A DNA stretch of 16,069 bases from Bacteroides sp. UBA1773 (GTDB taxonomy: Bacteria; Bacteroidota; Bacteroidia; Bacteroidales; Bacteroidaceae), in contig DCGR01000095.1 in assembly GCA_002315285.1 (NCBI GenBank), positions 1,619 to 17,687 on the forward strand, in the 5' to 3' direction. The number at the start of each line of letters is the position of its first letter. The stretch's first letter is position 1. The notes under the pieces are model-generated. The model was not told the origin of the DNA, ran no database searches, and saw only the letters and a list, made by a program, of their open reading frames with translations. The position numbers and the translations under genes were made by a program. Shown here in pieces: positions 8,218 through 15,473 of the stretch.

Positions 8218-8510
8218 CACTCTTCTTTCGACCAGTGAATGTATGCCAACACCAGTTGGTGTAAGCCAAAAGCCTTCATGTTGCTATGGAAGATGACATC
8301 GAACGACAGGTCGATCAAGTCCTTGCAGTTGCCCTCATTGGCAGCGATGAGAGAGCGGATGTTGAGCTTTAGCTTGTCGAGGACATCTTCATCGATAATG
8401 CCCGTCGAATCAATCAGGTGTTGGAACAACGCGTATTTCTGGATGGTCTGCATGTTTTCATCCGACACTTCAATGCTTCGTGTGCCGGATGAATTGGTCT
8501 GGATAGTCAT
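8217..8510 (-). CDS. Small uncharacterised protein upstream of ygiQ
   Basis: A 97-residue protein I do not recognise. It has no signal peptide, membrane span or Cys cluster. It is predicted mostly helical, starts with a Ser/Thr/Asn-rich stretch (residues 1-13) and ends in HWSKEE. That it is a real gene is supported by position: it lies six bases after the 81-codon gene and its stop overlaps the ygiQ start by one base. It reads as a soluble cytosolic protein. The tight coupling suggests a shared need with YgiQ or the small gene before it, but the sequence gives no direct functional clue. Confidence 0.75.
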   Translation of the reverse strand: MTIQTNSSGTRSIEVSDENMQTIQKYALFQHLIDSTGIIDEDVLDKLKLNIRSLIAANEGNCKDLIDLSFDVIFHSNMKAFGLHQLVLAYIHWSKEE

Positions 8511-8516
8511 GGTGGC

Positions 8517-8762
8517 CTAAATGTTTTCCTTGTTGAGCTCGTCGGCTACAATCTGCACCTGTGCAGTTGCCTCTTGACGAAGTTTCTTGTAATAAGTCTT
8601 TGCGTTTCCGGGATCGGTGTGGCTGACTCGTTTGATGAGGTCAAGTACGGCAGTGAAAGCATTGTATATGATTTCCTGATTGACACCTTCAACAAAACAT
8701 GCTGCATAGAGCTCACCGGCAACAACGTTCAGCGCTTTTTTCAGATTTCTTCTTTTGGCCAT
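8517..8762 (-). CDS. Small uncharacterised, probably helical protein
   Basis: An 81-residue basic, probably all-helical protein beginning MAKRRNLKKALN. I do not assign a function. I recall similar short proteins with a basic start and a central RRVSHP-like segment as conserved hypotheticals in Bacteroidales; here the segment is KRVSHTDPGNAKTYYKKL. A single Cys (C22) and no export signal are seen. It is the first gene of the operon with the 97-codon gene and ygiQ, behind a clear promoter at 8793-8823. The spacing to the next gene is six bases. Confidence 0.78.
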   Translation of the reverse strand: MAKRRNLKKALNVVAGELYAACFVEGVNQEIIYNAFTAVLDLIKRVSHTDPGNAKTYYKKLRQEATAQVQIVADELNKENI

Positions 8763-8792
8763 AATATTCGATATTTAGTGATTAAACTTCGG

Positions 8793-8823
8793 CAAAAATA
8801 ATGTAAGTTGTGGAATTTTCAAA
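8793..8823 (-). promoter_or_regulatory. Bacteroidetes-type promoter for the ygiQ operon
   Basis: On the minus strand, TTTG at 8823-8820 and TATTTTTG at 8800-8793 are spaced by 19 bases. The start is expected near 8786, about 24 bases before the ATG at 8762. It is divergent from the promoter at 8841-8871, with only 17 bases between the two -33 elements. Confidence 0.78.
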
Positions 8824-8840
8824 TAAAAAAGGAATAAAGT

Positions 8841-8871
8841 TTTCGGAAACAGAAAAAATGATGTACTTTTG
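8841..8871 (+). promoter_or_regulatory. Probable promoter for the SPOR-ruvX-def-TPR operon
   Basis: TACTTTTG at 8864-8871 fits the -7 consensus exactly. The -33 position carries TTTC (8841-8844) in place of TTTG, with a 19-base spacer, so this promoter may be weaker than its divergent neighbour. The predicted start near 8878 leaves a leader of about 27 bases. Confidence 0.65.
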
Positions 8872-8904
8872 CAAGGTCATTAGAATTTCAGAAAAACAGA
8901 CATT

Positions 8905-9405
8905 ATGAAAAAAATCACATTCTTCGGGGCTTGCCTTTGCGTGGCATTGGCTTTCACTTCATGTAAATCGAGTAGTAGTGCTTACAAAAAAGCATACGAA
9001 AAGGCAAAACAACAGGAAATGGCCCAATCCCAGACTCAACAACCCCAACAGGCGGCACCTACCTACGTGGCTCCAGCACAACCTGTTGCTCCTGCCCAAA
9101 CAGCTCCTGCCCAAGGTGACTATCGTACAGAGAACTCTCAGCTTGTGGCTGGAAATCCGCTGAAGGCTTATAGCGTTGTAATCAGTTCGTTTGGCGTGAA
9201 GGCCAATGCCGAAAACTTGAAGAGCAAAATGGACGCTAATGGATATGATACTCGTATCGTATTCAATGGGGAACGTAATATGTACCGTGTGATTGTTGCC
9301 TCGTGTGACAGCTATTCAGAAGCGAACAGCGCAAAACAGCAATTCAAGTCCAGATACTCGAGCAATCCGGAGTTCCAGAAAGCCTGGTTGCTTTATGTGA
9401 AATGA
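8905..9405 (+). CDS. SPOR domain lipoprotein
   Basis: A 166-residue exported lipoprotein with a peptidoglycan-binding SPOR domain. A lipoprotein signal peptide (MKKITFFGACLCVALAFTSC) has the lipobox Cys at residue 20. A charged helical segment follows (KKAYEKAKQQE, about 28-38), then a Pro/Gln/Ala-rich linker (about 41-72), then the SPOR domain (about 86-166: AYSVVISSFGVKANAENLK ... YRVIVASCDSYSEANSAK). SPOR domains bind denuded glycan strands, often at division sites, so the protein is probably anchored in the outer membrane facing the periplasm. It is the first gene of a tight operon, and its stop overlaps the ruvX start by four bases (ATGA). The link to ruvX and def is probably shared expression, not a complex. 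Confidence 0.92.
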   Translation: MKKITFFGACLCVALAFTSCKSSSSAYKKAYEKAKQQEMAQSQTQQPQQAAPTYVAPAQPVAPAQTAPAQGDYRTENSQLVAGNPLKAYSVVISSFGVKANAENLKSKMDANGYDTRIVFNGERNMYRVIVASCDSYSEANSAKQQFKSRYSSNPEFQKAWLLYVK

Positions 9406-9827
9406 GTCGCATCCTTGCGATTGATTATGGGAAGAAGCGTACCGGTATTGCCATTACCGATGCGCTTCAAATTATTGCAAATGGATTGTGCACGGTGCCG
9501 ACCAACGAGTTGTTTGATTTCCTTTTGCAATATACGGCAAAAGAGCAGGTAGAGACAATAGTTGTAGGTCATCCCAAACAAATGTCGGGGGAAGATTCGG
9601 AAAACATGTGCCGCATCGTACCATTTGTAAACAGGTTGAAAAAAGTATTGCCTCAAATGAAGGTGGAAATGTTTGACGAGCGTTTTACATCGGTATTGGC
9701 TCATCAGACAATCATTGATGCCGGACTTAAAAAGAAAGCGCGTCAGAACAAGGCACTTGTGGATGAAATCAGTGCTACTATTATTTTGCAATCTTATTTG
9801 GAATCGAAGAAGAACTTTATCTCATGA
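9402..9827 (+). CDS. ruvX: RuvX/YqgF family nuclease (putative Holliday junction resolvase)
   Basis: A 141-residue RNase H-fold protein of the YqgF/RuvX family, full length for the family. The first catalytic strand is LAIDYGKKRTGIAITD with D8. The acidic residue in the DERFTS motif (E93) and D121 in VDEISATIIL complete the likely D-E-D metal site. YqgF in E. coli is essential and is implicated in 16S rRNA 5' maturation; Holliday junction cleavage is an older proposal supported mainly in other lineages. The ATG overlaps the previous stop and the TGA overlaps the def start, each by four bases, so translation is probably coupled. Confidence 0.95.
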   Translation: MSRILAIDYGKKRTGIAITDALQIIANGLCTVPTNELFDFLLQYTAKEQVETIVVGHPKQMSGEDSENMCRIVPFVNRLKKVLPQMKVEMFDERFTSVLAHQTIIDAGLKKKARQNKALVDEISATIILQSYLESKKNFIS

Positions 9828-10378
9828 TATTACCTATCTATACATTTGGCCAATCGGTGCTGCGGAAACAGGCAGAGGACATTGCTGTGGATTATCCTAA
9901 TCTGAAGCAATTGATTGAGGACATGTTTGAAACCATGGCTCGGGCTGACGGCATAGGGCTGGCCGGACCTCAGGTAGGATTGCCTATCCGACTTGTGGTA
10001 ATTGATTTGGATGTGCTGAAAGACGATTATCCTGAACTTGAGGGCTATCGTCATGCATTCATCAATCCTCGGATTTTGGAAACAAATGATGAGACAAGCG
10101 TAATGGATGAGGGATGCTTGAGTTTGCCTGGACTGCATGAGCCAGTACGACGTCCTACAAAAATCCGTGTGTCGTACATGGACGAGAATTTCCAGCCACA
10201 GGAACGATGGGTGGAGGGCTTTGAGGCTCGCGTGATGCAGCATGAGTTTGATCATCTGGATGGAAAAATGTTTGTAGATCGTTTGTCGGCACTCCGCAAA
10301 CAAATGGTGAAGGGAAAACTTAACGATATGTTGAAGGGGAAAATCAGCTGTAGCTACAAAGTTAAAGCCATTAGATGA
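9824..10378 (+). CDS. def: Peptide deformylase
   Basis: A 184-residue cytosolic metalloenzyme that removes the formyl group from the N-terminal methionine of new proteins. All three family motifs are present. Motif 1 is GIGLAGPQVG (43-52), with G48 where E. coli has Ala. Motif 2 is EGCLS (96-100), with metal ligand C98. Motif 3 is HEFDH (140-144), with ligands H140 and H144 and catalytic E141. The C-terminus is basic and slightly extended (GKLNDMLKGKISCSYKVKAIR). It sits between ruvX and the TPR gene with four-base overlaps on both sides. No fmt is adjacent, unlike in many other bacteria. Confidence 0.96.
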   Translation: MILPIYTFGQSVLRKQAEDIAVDYPNLKQLIEDMFETMARADGIGLAGPQVGLPIRLVVIDLDVLKDDYPELEGYRHAFINPRILETNDETSVMDEGCLSLPGLHEPVRRPTKIRVSYMDENFQPQERWVEGFEARVMQHEFDHLDGKMFVDRLSALRKQMVKGKLNDMLKGKISCSYKVKAIR

Positions 10379-12393
10379 GACGACATGTCTTATATTTTCT
10401 AATAATATGTGCAGTAGGTATTACTACCTCATTGCATGCGCAAATCAATACAGAGAGGGTATTGGCCATAGGGAGGAATGCACTTTATTTTGAAGATTAT
10501 GTGCTTTCGATACAATATTTTAATCAGGTAATCAATGCCAAACCCTATATGGCGGAGCCTTATTTCCTGCGGGGAATAGCCAAACTGAACCTCGATGACT
10601 ATCATGGTGCGGAAGCAGACTGCACATCTTCATTGGAAAGGAATCCTTATGTAGTAAGCAGCTACCAGATGCGTGGTATCGCACGCATTCATTTGGAAAA
10701 TTATAAGGGCGCGATAGACGATTACATGCAGGCTCTGAAGTATGACCCTGAAAACATCAATGTATGGCACAACATGGCTCTTTGCCGATTCCAACAGGAG
10801 GATTATGATGGTGCAAAGACAGACTTGGACGAACTGATACGCATTTCGCCACGCTACACAAACGCGTATCTGATGCGCAGTGAGTTGTATATGAAAACCA
10901 AGGATACGATTCAGGCTGAGGCGGACATCGCGAAGGCCAAGGAACTGGATTACTATGACCCTAATGTGTGGGCGTCGAGCGCCATGATCAAGCTCCAGAA
11001 GAAAGAATATAAGGCTGCGGAAGAGGACTTGAACCAAAGCATTCATTTCTCAATGCGTAATCCTGGGCTCTACATCAATCGCGCGCTCGCAAAATATTAT
11101 CAGAACAATCTGCGTGGGGCGATGGCAGACTACGATGTGGCTCTCGACATGGATAAGCATAACTTCGTAGGACATTACAACAGAGGCTTGCTGCGTGCCC
11201 AAGTGGGTGATTACAATCGCGCCATTGACGACTTTAATGAGGTAATCGAGCAAGAGCCAGACAACATGATGGCAATCTTTAACCGTGCATTGCTTTACGA
11301 CCATGTAGGTGATTTGCGAAGCGCAATACGTGACTATACTACCGTATTGGAACAATACCCGAACTTTCTGGTAGGATTGCAGTACAGGGCGCGTGCCAGC
11401 AGAAAACTTGGTGATGTGAAGGCCGCCGATGCCGATGAGTTTGTTGTGCTGAAGGCGCAAATGGATGAACACAATGGCAAAAAGAAGGATGCCGACGAGG
11501 ATGGTGGAGAAGATGATGATAGGACGCGAAAAAGAAGTGATAAGAACGTAAGGCATTTTGGTAAGGTGGTTGTGGATGATAGTGATATGCAGGCACAATA
11601 CAAAAACGAATATCGGGGGAAGGTGCAAGACAAGAATGTCCATATCACAACCCAACCAATGTTCGCACTTACTTATTATGAAAAGCATAGCGATGTGGCC
11701 CAGTCGTTGCATTTCCATAAGTTTATTGAGTCGTTGAACAGCGCAAAGGCGCTTCCCCATAAACTGATTATCACTAATGCGGAAGCCCCACTCGACGAGG
11801 AACAGGTCCAGCATCATTTTACATCAATCGATGAACAGACAGCACAAATCGTGGAACACCCCAACGATGCGAGCAAGTGTTTTGCACGTGCGCTTGATTT
11901 TTATCTTGTGCAGGATTTCAGTAATGCGATCAACGACTTGAATGAAACGACAAAAATAGACCCGACTTTCTTTCCTGCCTATTTTATGCGTGCCCTGATT
12001 CGATATAAACAACTCGAATATGCAAAAATCGAAGGAAATGCAGAGCAATATGGGCAGAACTTGCCCGAAGCCAATGTCCCACCTAAAGCAAAAGACTATG
12101 AGCTTATCCGACATGACTTGGATCAAGTGATTGAGCAGGCACCGGATTTCACGTATGCGTATTATAATCGTGGCAATGTGATGATTTTCCTGCGTGACTA
12201 TCGTGCTGCCTTGCTTGATTATGACAAAGCCATACAACTTGATCCGATGCTGGCCGATGCATACTATAATCGTGGATTGACACATATTTATTTAGGTAAT
12301 AACCGGCAGGGCATTCAGGATTTGAGCAAGGCTGGCGAATTGGGATTATATGCGGCTTACAACGTAATAAAACGTTATACTATGCAGAAATAA
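10375..12393 (+). CDS. Large exported tetratricopeptide-repeat protein
   Basis: A 672-residue protein with a signal peptide (residues 1-22, likely cut after SLHA) and two TPR blocks. Block 1 has about ten repeats of exactly 34 residues without gaps, from about 27 to 365 (repeat starts at 60, 94, 128, 162, 196, 230, 264, 298 and 332). A charged linker follows (about 366-391, KKKDADEDGGEDDDRTRKR), then roughly 110 residues without TPR pattern (PMFALTYYEKHSD...). Block 2 has about four repeats (DASKCFARALDFYLV... to the end), one interrupted by an insertion near EGNAEQYGQNLPEANVPP. There is no lipobox, so it is probably periplasmic or surface-attached by protein contacts. Partners are unknown. 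TPR arrays are protein-interaction scaffolds. It is the last gene of the SPOR-ruvX-def operon, starting inside the def stop (ATGA). Confidence 0.9.
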   Translation: MRRHVLYFLIICAVGITTSLHAQINTERVLAIGRNALYFEDYVLSIQYFNQVINAKPYMAEPYFLRGIAKLNLDDYHGAEADCTSSLERNPYVVSSYQMRGIARIHLENYKGAIDDYMQALKYDPENINVWHNMALCRFQQEDYDGAKTDLDELIRISPRYTNAYLMRSELYMKTKDTIQAEADIAKAKELDYYDPNVWASSAMIKLQKKEYKAAEEDLNQSIHFSMRNPGLYINRALAKYYQNNLRGAMADYDVALDMDKHNFVGHYNRGLLRAQVGDYNRAIDDFNEVIEQEPDNMMAIFNRALLYDHVGDLRSAIRDYTTVLEQYPNFLVGLQYRARASRKLGDVKAADADEFVVLKAQMDEHNGKKKDADEDGGEDDDRTRKRSDKNVRHFGKVVVDDSDMQAQYKNEYRGKVQDKNVHITTQPMFALTYYEKHSDVAQSLHFHKFIESLNSAKALPHKLIITNAEAPLDEEQVQHHFTSIDEQTAQIVEHPNDASKCFARALDFYLVQDFSNAINDLNETTKIDPTFFPAYFMRALIRYKQLEYAKIEGNAEQYGQNLPEANVPPKAKDYELIRHDLDQVIEQAPDFTYAYYNRGNVMIFLRDYRAALLDYDKAIQLDPMLADAYYNRGLTHIYLGNNRQGIQDLSKAGELGLYAAYNVIKRYTMQK

Positions 12394-12413
12394 GTGGATT
12401 TTCGCGCAATGAC

Positions 12414-12445
12414 TTTGGGGTTTCAAATAAAAAGAATTAATTTTG
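12414..12445 (+). promoter_or_regulatory. Bacteroidetes-type promoter for thrS
   Basis: TTTG at 12414-12417 and TAATTTTG at 12438-12445 have a 20-base spacer and match the consensus. Transcription would start near 12452, leaving a leader of about 45 bases with no T-box and no clear operator-like hairpin. No terminator for the TPR gene is seen upstream, so read-through from that operon is possible. Confidence 0.8.
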
Positions 12446-12496
12446 CAAAGCGAAATGCTCAGATAAGGCTGAAACAATAGAGTTAGAAATAAAACT

Positions 12497-14437
12497 ATGA
12501 TAAAGATTACATTCCCTGACGGATCCGTACGTGAATATGACGAAGGGATTACCGGTCTGCAGATAGCAGAAAGTATCAGTCCTCGTTTGGCACAAGACGT
12601 GTTGGCTTGTGCTGTTGACGGGGAAACCATTGAGTTGTCGCGTCCTATAGAAAAGGATGCGAAGTTCGTTCTTTATAAATGGGACGATGAACAAGGCAAA
12701 CATGCTTTTTGGCATACCAGCGCACACTTGCTGGCCGAGGCTTTGCAAGAACTGTATCCTGGCATTCAGTTCGGCATCGGACCAGCCATCGAGAATGGGT
12801 TCTACTACGATGTTGATCCGGGTGAAGCCGTAATCCGTGATTCGGATTTCCCTGCCATAGAAAAGAAAATGGCAGAGCTCGTTGCAAAGAAGGAAGCTGT
12901 TGTAAGAAAGGACGTCAGCAAAGCCGATGCATTGAAGATGTTTGGTGACCGTGGTGAGACCTATAAGTGTGAACTGATTTCGGAACTGGAAGACGGGCAT
13001 ATCACAACCTACACGCAGGGCGCGTTTACGGACTTGTGTAGAGGCCCGCATCTTATTTCTACGGCTCCTATCAAGGCTATCAAATTGTTGTCGGTAGCTG
13101 GCGCTTATTGGCGCGGTCAGGAAGACCGTAAGCAGATGACACGTATCTATGCGATTTCTTTCCCAAAGAAGAAAATGCTGGACGAATATCTGGTGCTTTT
13201 GGAAGAGGCTAAGAAACGCGACCACCGCAAAATAGGTAAGGAGATGGAACTGTTCATGTTCTCCGAAACTGTGGGTAAGGGATTGCCAATATGGTTGCCG
13301 AAGGGTACGGCATTGCGCCTTCGCTTGCAGGAATTCCTTCGTAAGATTCAGACTCGTTACGAGTATCAGGAAGTGATAACTCCGCCAATCGGCCATAAGC
13401 AGTTGTATGTTACTTCTGGTCACTGGGCTCATTATGGAAAGGATGCTTTCCAGCCTATCACTACGCCAGAAGAAAACGAAATCTATATGCTGAAACCGAT
13501 GAACTGTCCTCATCACTGCATGGTGTATAAGAATGTTCCTCGCTCATACAAGGATTTGCCTTTGCGAATTGCGGAGTTTGGTACGGTATGCCGATATGAG
13601 CAAAGTGGTGAGTTGCATGGTTTGACGCGTGTACGCAGTTTTACACAGGATGATGCGCATATCTTCTGTCGTCCGGATCAGGTGAAAGGCGAGTTCATAC
13701 GTGTTATGGACATTATTTCGATTGTATTCAGGTCGATGAATTTCCAGAATTTCGAGGCTCAAATTTCATTGCGCGACCCCAATGATCATGAGAAATACAT
13801 AGGTTCTGATGAAAATTGGGCAGAGGCGGAGAAGGCTATCGTGGAGGCATGTGAAGAGAAGGGATTGAGCGCGAAAGTGGAGTATGGAGAAGCTGCTTTC
13901 TACGGACCTAAGCTCGATTTCATGGTGAAGGATGCCATTGGCCGTCGTTGGCAGTTGGGCACCATTCAGGTAGATTATAATCTTCCGGAGCGTTTCCAAT
14001 TGGAATATATGGGGGCTGACAACATGAAGCATCGCCCTGTAATGATTCATCGAGCACCATTCGGTTCGATGGAGCGTTTCGTGGCTGTGTTGATTGAACA
14101 TACCGCAGGAAAATTCCCATTGTGGCTGACTCCTGAACAGGTTGCTATACTTCCTATATCAGAGAAGTTCAATGAGTACGCAAATCAAGTGAAGGCAGAA
14201 TTGGCACAATCGGATATTCGTGCAATCGTGGATGACCGTAATGAGAAGATTGGACGTAAGATTCGTGACAATGAAATGAAACGTATTCCATACATGTTGG
14301 TTGTCGGAGAAAAGGAGGCGGAAAACGGGGAGGTGGCTGTGCGTAAACAGGGAACAGGCGACCTTGGAACATTGAAAATAGCTGATTTTACGAAAAATAT
14401 TGTTGAAGAAGTTTCGGAAATGATAAATAAGTATTAA
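12497..14437 (+). CDS. thrS: Threonyl-tRNA synthetase
   Basis: A 646-residue class II aminoacyl-tRNA synthetase that charges tRNA-Thr; the E. coli enzyme is 642 residues. The domains in order are TGS (about 1-62), the N-terminal editing domain with H73 and H77 (HTSAH) plus C181 and H185 (CRGPH), the catalytic core, and the anticodon-binding domain (from about 535). The core holds the predicted zinc ligands C337 (MNCPHHC), H388 (DDAHIFC) and H518 (IHRAPFGS). Motif 2 is seen as FGTVCRYEQSGELHGLTRVR. Every expected catalytic and editing residue is present. The stop codon at 14435-14437 forms part of the -7 element of the infC promoter. It heads the conserved thrS-infC-rpmI-rplT order. Confidence 0.97.
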   Translation: MIKITFPDGSVREYDEGITGLQIAESISPRLAQDVLACAVDGETIELSRPIEKDAKFVLYKWDDEQGKHAFWHTSAHLLAEALQELYPGIQFGIGPAIENGFYYDVDPGEAVIRDSDFPAIEKKMAELVAKKEAVVRKDVSKADALKMFGDRGETYKCELISELEDGHITTYTQGAFTDLCRGPHLISTAPIKAIKLLSVAGAYWRGQEDRKQMTRIYAISFPKKKMLDEYLVLLEEAKKRDHRKIGKEMELFMFSETVGKGLPIWLPKGTALRLRLQEFLRKIQTRYEYQEVITPPIGHKQLYVTSGHWAHYGKDAFQPITTPEENEIYMLKPMNCPHHCMVYKNVPRSYKDLPLRIAEFGTVCRYEQSGELHGLTRVRSFTQDDAHIFCRPDQVKGEFIRVMDIISIVFRSMNFQNFEAQISLRDPNDHEKYIGSDENWAEAEKAIVEACEEKGLSAKVEYGEAAFYGPKLDFMVKDAIGRRWQLGTIQVDYNLPERFQLEYMGADNMKHRPVMIHRAPFGSMERFVAVLIEHTAGKFPLWLTPEQVAILPISEKFNEYANQVKAELAQSDIRAIVDDRNEKIGRKIRDNEMKRIPYMLVVGEKEAENGEVAVRKQGTGDLGTLKIADFTKNIVEEVSEMINKY

Positions 14438-14442
14438 TTTTG
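14412..14442 (+). promoter_or_regulatory. Probable internal promoter for infC-rpmI-rplT
   Basis: TAATTTTG at 14435-14442 is an exact -7 element. The -33 position carries TTTC (14412-14415), 19 bases upstream, one mismatch to TTTG. The elements lie inside the last codons and stop of thrS. A start near 14449 would give infC a leader of about 68 bases. The three downstream genes can thus probably be expressed without thrS. Confidence 0.6.
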
Positions 14443-14516
14443 CACGCCGAAAAAGAATAATCGAATAATTCAATCATAATAGCAAACAAGAAAAAGCAGG
14501 TAGTTTTAATATCTTA

Positions 14517-15110
14517 ATGAAGAATGACAATTTGAAAGGGCAGCACAGAATCAACGAACAGATTCATGCCAAAGAAGTCCGTGTAGTAGGTGATGATATC
14601 GAGTCAGCGGTAATGCCATTGGCGCAGGCCATCAGACTTGCTGAAAGTAAGGATGCTGATTTGGTAGAAATTTCTCCGAATGTTGTTCCTCCCGTTTGCA
14701 GGGTAATTGAGTATTCGAAGTTTCTTTATCAGTTGAAGAAACGTCAGAAGGAACAGAAGGCAAAACAGGTGAAGGTTGATGTGAAAGAGATTCGTTTCGG
14801 ACCTCAAACAGATGAGCACGACTACAACTTCAAACTGAAACATGCCATTGGTTTCTTGCAGGATGGTGATAAGGTGAAGGCATACGTGTTCTTCAAAGGA
14901 CGTTCCATTTTGTTCAAGGAACAGGGAGAAGTGCTTCTGCTACGGTTCGCAAATGATTTGGAAGAATATGCAAAGGTAGAACAGCTGCCACTGCTTGAGG
15001 GAAAACGGATGATAATTCAGCTTGCGCCTAAAAAGGGCGTTGCACAGAAAAAAACGGCATCTCAACCTCAAAAAGTAGAGGCGAAACTGAAAGAAAAAGA
15101 AGAAGAATGA
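14517..15110 (+). CDS. infC: Translation initiation factor IF-3
   Basis: A 197-residue cytosolic factor that binds the 30S subunit, prevents premature 50S joining and checks start-codon selection. The N-terminal domain (about 11-80) has RINEQIHAKEVRVVGDD and DLVEISPNVVPPVCRVIEYSKFLY. The basic linker helix (KKRQKEQKAKQVKV) leads to the C-terminal domain (IRFGPQTDEHDYNFKLKHA ... GKRMIIQLAPKK). A charged tail of about 20 residues (KEKEEE at the end) extends beyond the E. coli protein, common in Bacteroidetes. The start is an ordinary ATG, so the AUU-based self-regulation of E. coli infC does not apply. Only 59 bases separate it from rpmI. Confidence 0.96.
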   Translation: MKNDNLKGQHRINEQIHAKEVRVVGDDIESAVMPLAQAIRLAESKDADLVEISPNVVPPVCRVIEYSKFLYQLKKRQKEQKAKQVKVDVKEIRFGPQTDEHDYNFKLKHAIGFLQDGDKVKAYVFFKGRSILFKEQGEVLLLRFANDLEEYAKVEQLPLLEGKRMIIQLAPKKGVAQKKTASQPQKVEAKLKEKEEE

Positions 15111-15169
15111 GTGTACGTACGCATAGTGCGGAACATTTTTTATTGTAATACTAATTAATTTTATTTAAA

Positions 15170-15367
15170 ATGCCAAAGACAAAGACTAACTCCGGTTCTA
15201 AAAAAAGATTCGCTCTTACCGGAACAGGTAAAATCAAAAGACAGCACGCTTATCACAGTCACATTCTGACTAAGAAGACTAAGAAGCAAAAGAGAAATTT
15301 GTGCTATAGTGGTTTGGTAGATAGCACCAATGTAAAGCAGGTTCGTGAACTTCTGTGTATGCGTTAA
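15170..15367 (+). CDS. rpmI: 50S ribosomal protein L35 (bL35)
   Basis: A 65-residue, strongly basic ribosomal protein of the usual family length. It has the typical start MPKTKTNSGSKKRFALTGTGKIKR and the basic centre HILTKKTKKQKRN. The gap from infC (15111-15169) is AT-rich near the start codon. It also holds a weak 4-bp hairpin, CGCA-TAG-TGCG at 15120-15130, which I do not consider a terminator. It is part of the classical infC-rpmI-rplT operon. Confidence 0.96.
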   Translation: MPKTKTNSGSKKRFALTGTGKIKRQHAYHSHILTKKTKKQKRNLCYSGLVDSTNVKQVRELLCMR

Positions 15368-15473
15368 ATCTTAGCGCGTGATTGTTTAAAAAAGAAAAAA
15401 GTATTAACCGAATGATGTAAGCTTGAAGTTCACCGTGTGAAGGTGGCGCTACCATTCAAAAAGATTAGAAACT
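15368..15473 (+). ncRNA. Candidate structured leader of rplT (possible L20 control element)
   Basis: This 106-base gap is long for an intra-operon spacer and has notable pairing potential. TAGCGC (15372-15377) is complementary over six bases to GCGCTA (15446-15451). Between them lies a small hairpin TTCAC-CGT-GTGAA (15429-15441), which competes with CACC/GGTG (15431-15434 with 15442-15445). GAATG (15410-15414) can pair with CATTC (15453-15457), crossing the first helix as a pseudoknot would. L20 is known to repress its own operon through RNA structures in E. coli and B. subtilis. Assigning that role here is inference, and I recognise no named RNA family. Confidence 0.35.

Noticed and set aside
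8218..8220. GTG at 8220 as the ygiQ start
   Set aside because: The ATG at 8217 gives a TGATG junction with the upstream stop and adds no need for a GTG start. The difference is a single residue.
11050..11817. 255-codon hydrophobic open frame on the minus strand inside the TPR gene
   Set aside because: The hydrophobicity comes from reading a charged repeat gene backwards. The plus strand has the in-register TPR pattern.
12437..13516. 359-codon open frame on the minus strand across the thrS promoter and 5' half
   Set aside because: Antisense to conserved thrS domains, spans the thrS promoter, and encodes no recognisable family.
14502..14519. Non-AUG (AUU-like) start for infC as in E. coli
   Set aside because: A plain ATG at 14517 gives the family start MKNDNLKGQHRINEQ, and no AUU lies in frame just upstream.
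15120..15130. Hairpin CGCA-TAG-TGCG between infC and rpmI as a terminator or attenuator
   Set aside because: Only four base pairs, with the T-run starting several bases too far downstream. The operon continues directly into rpmI.
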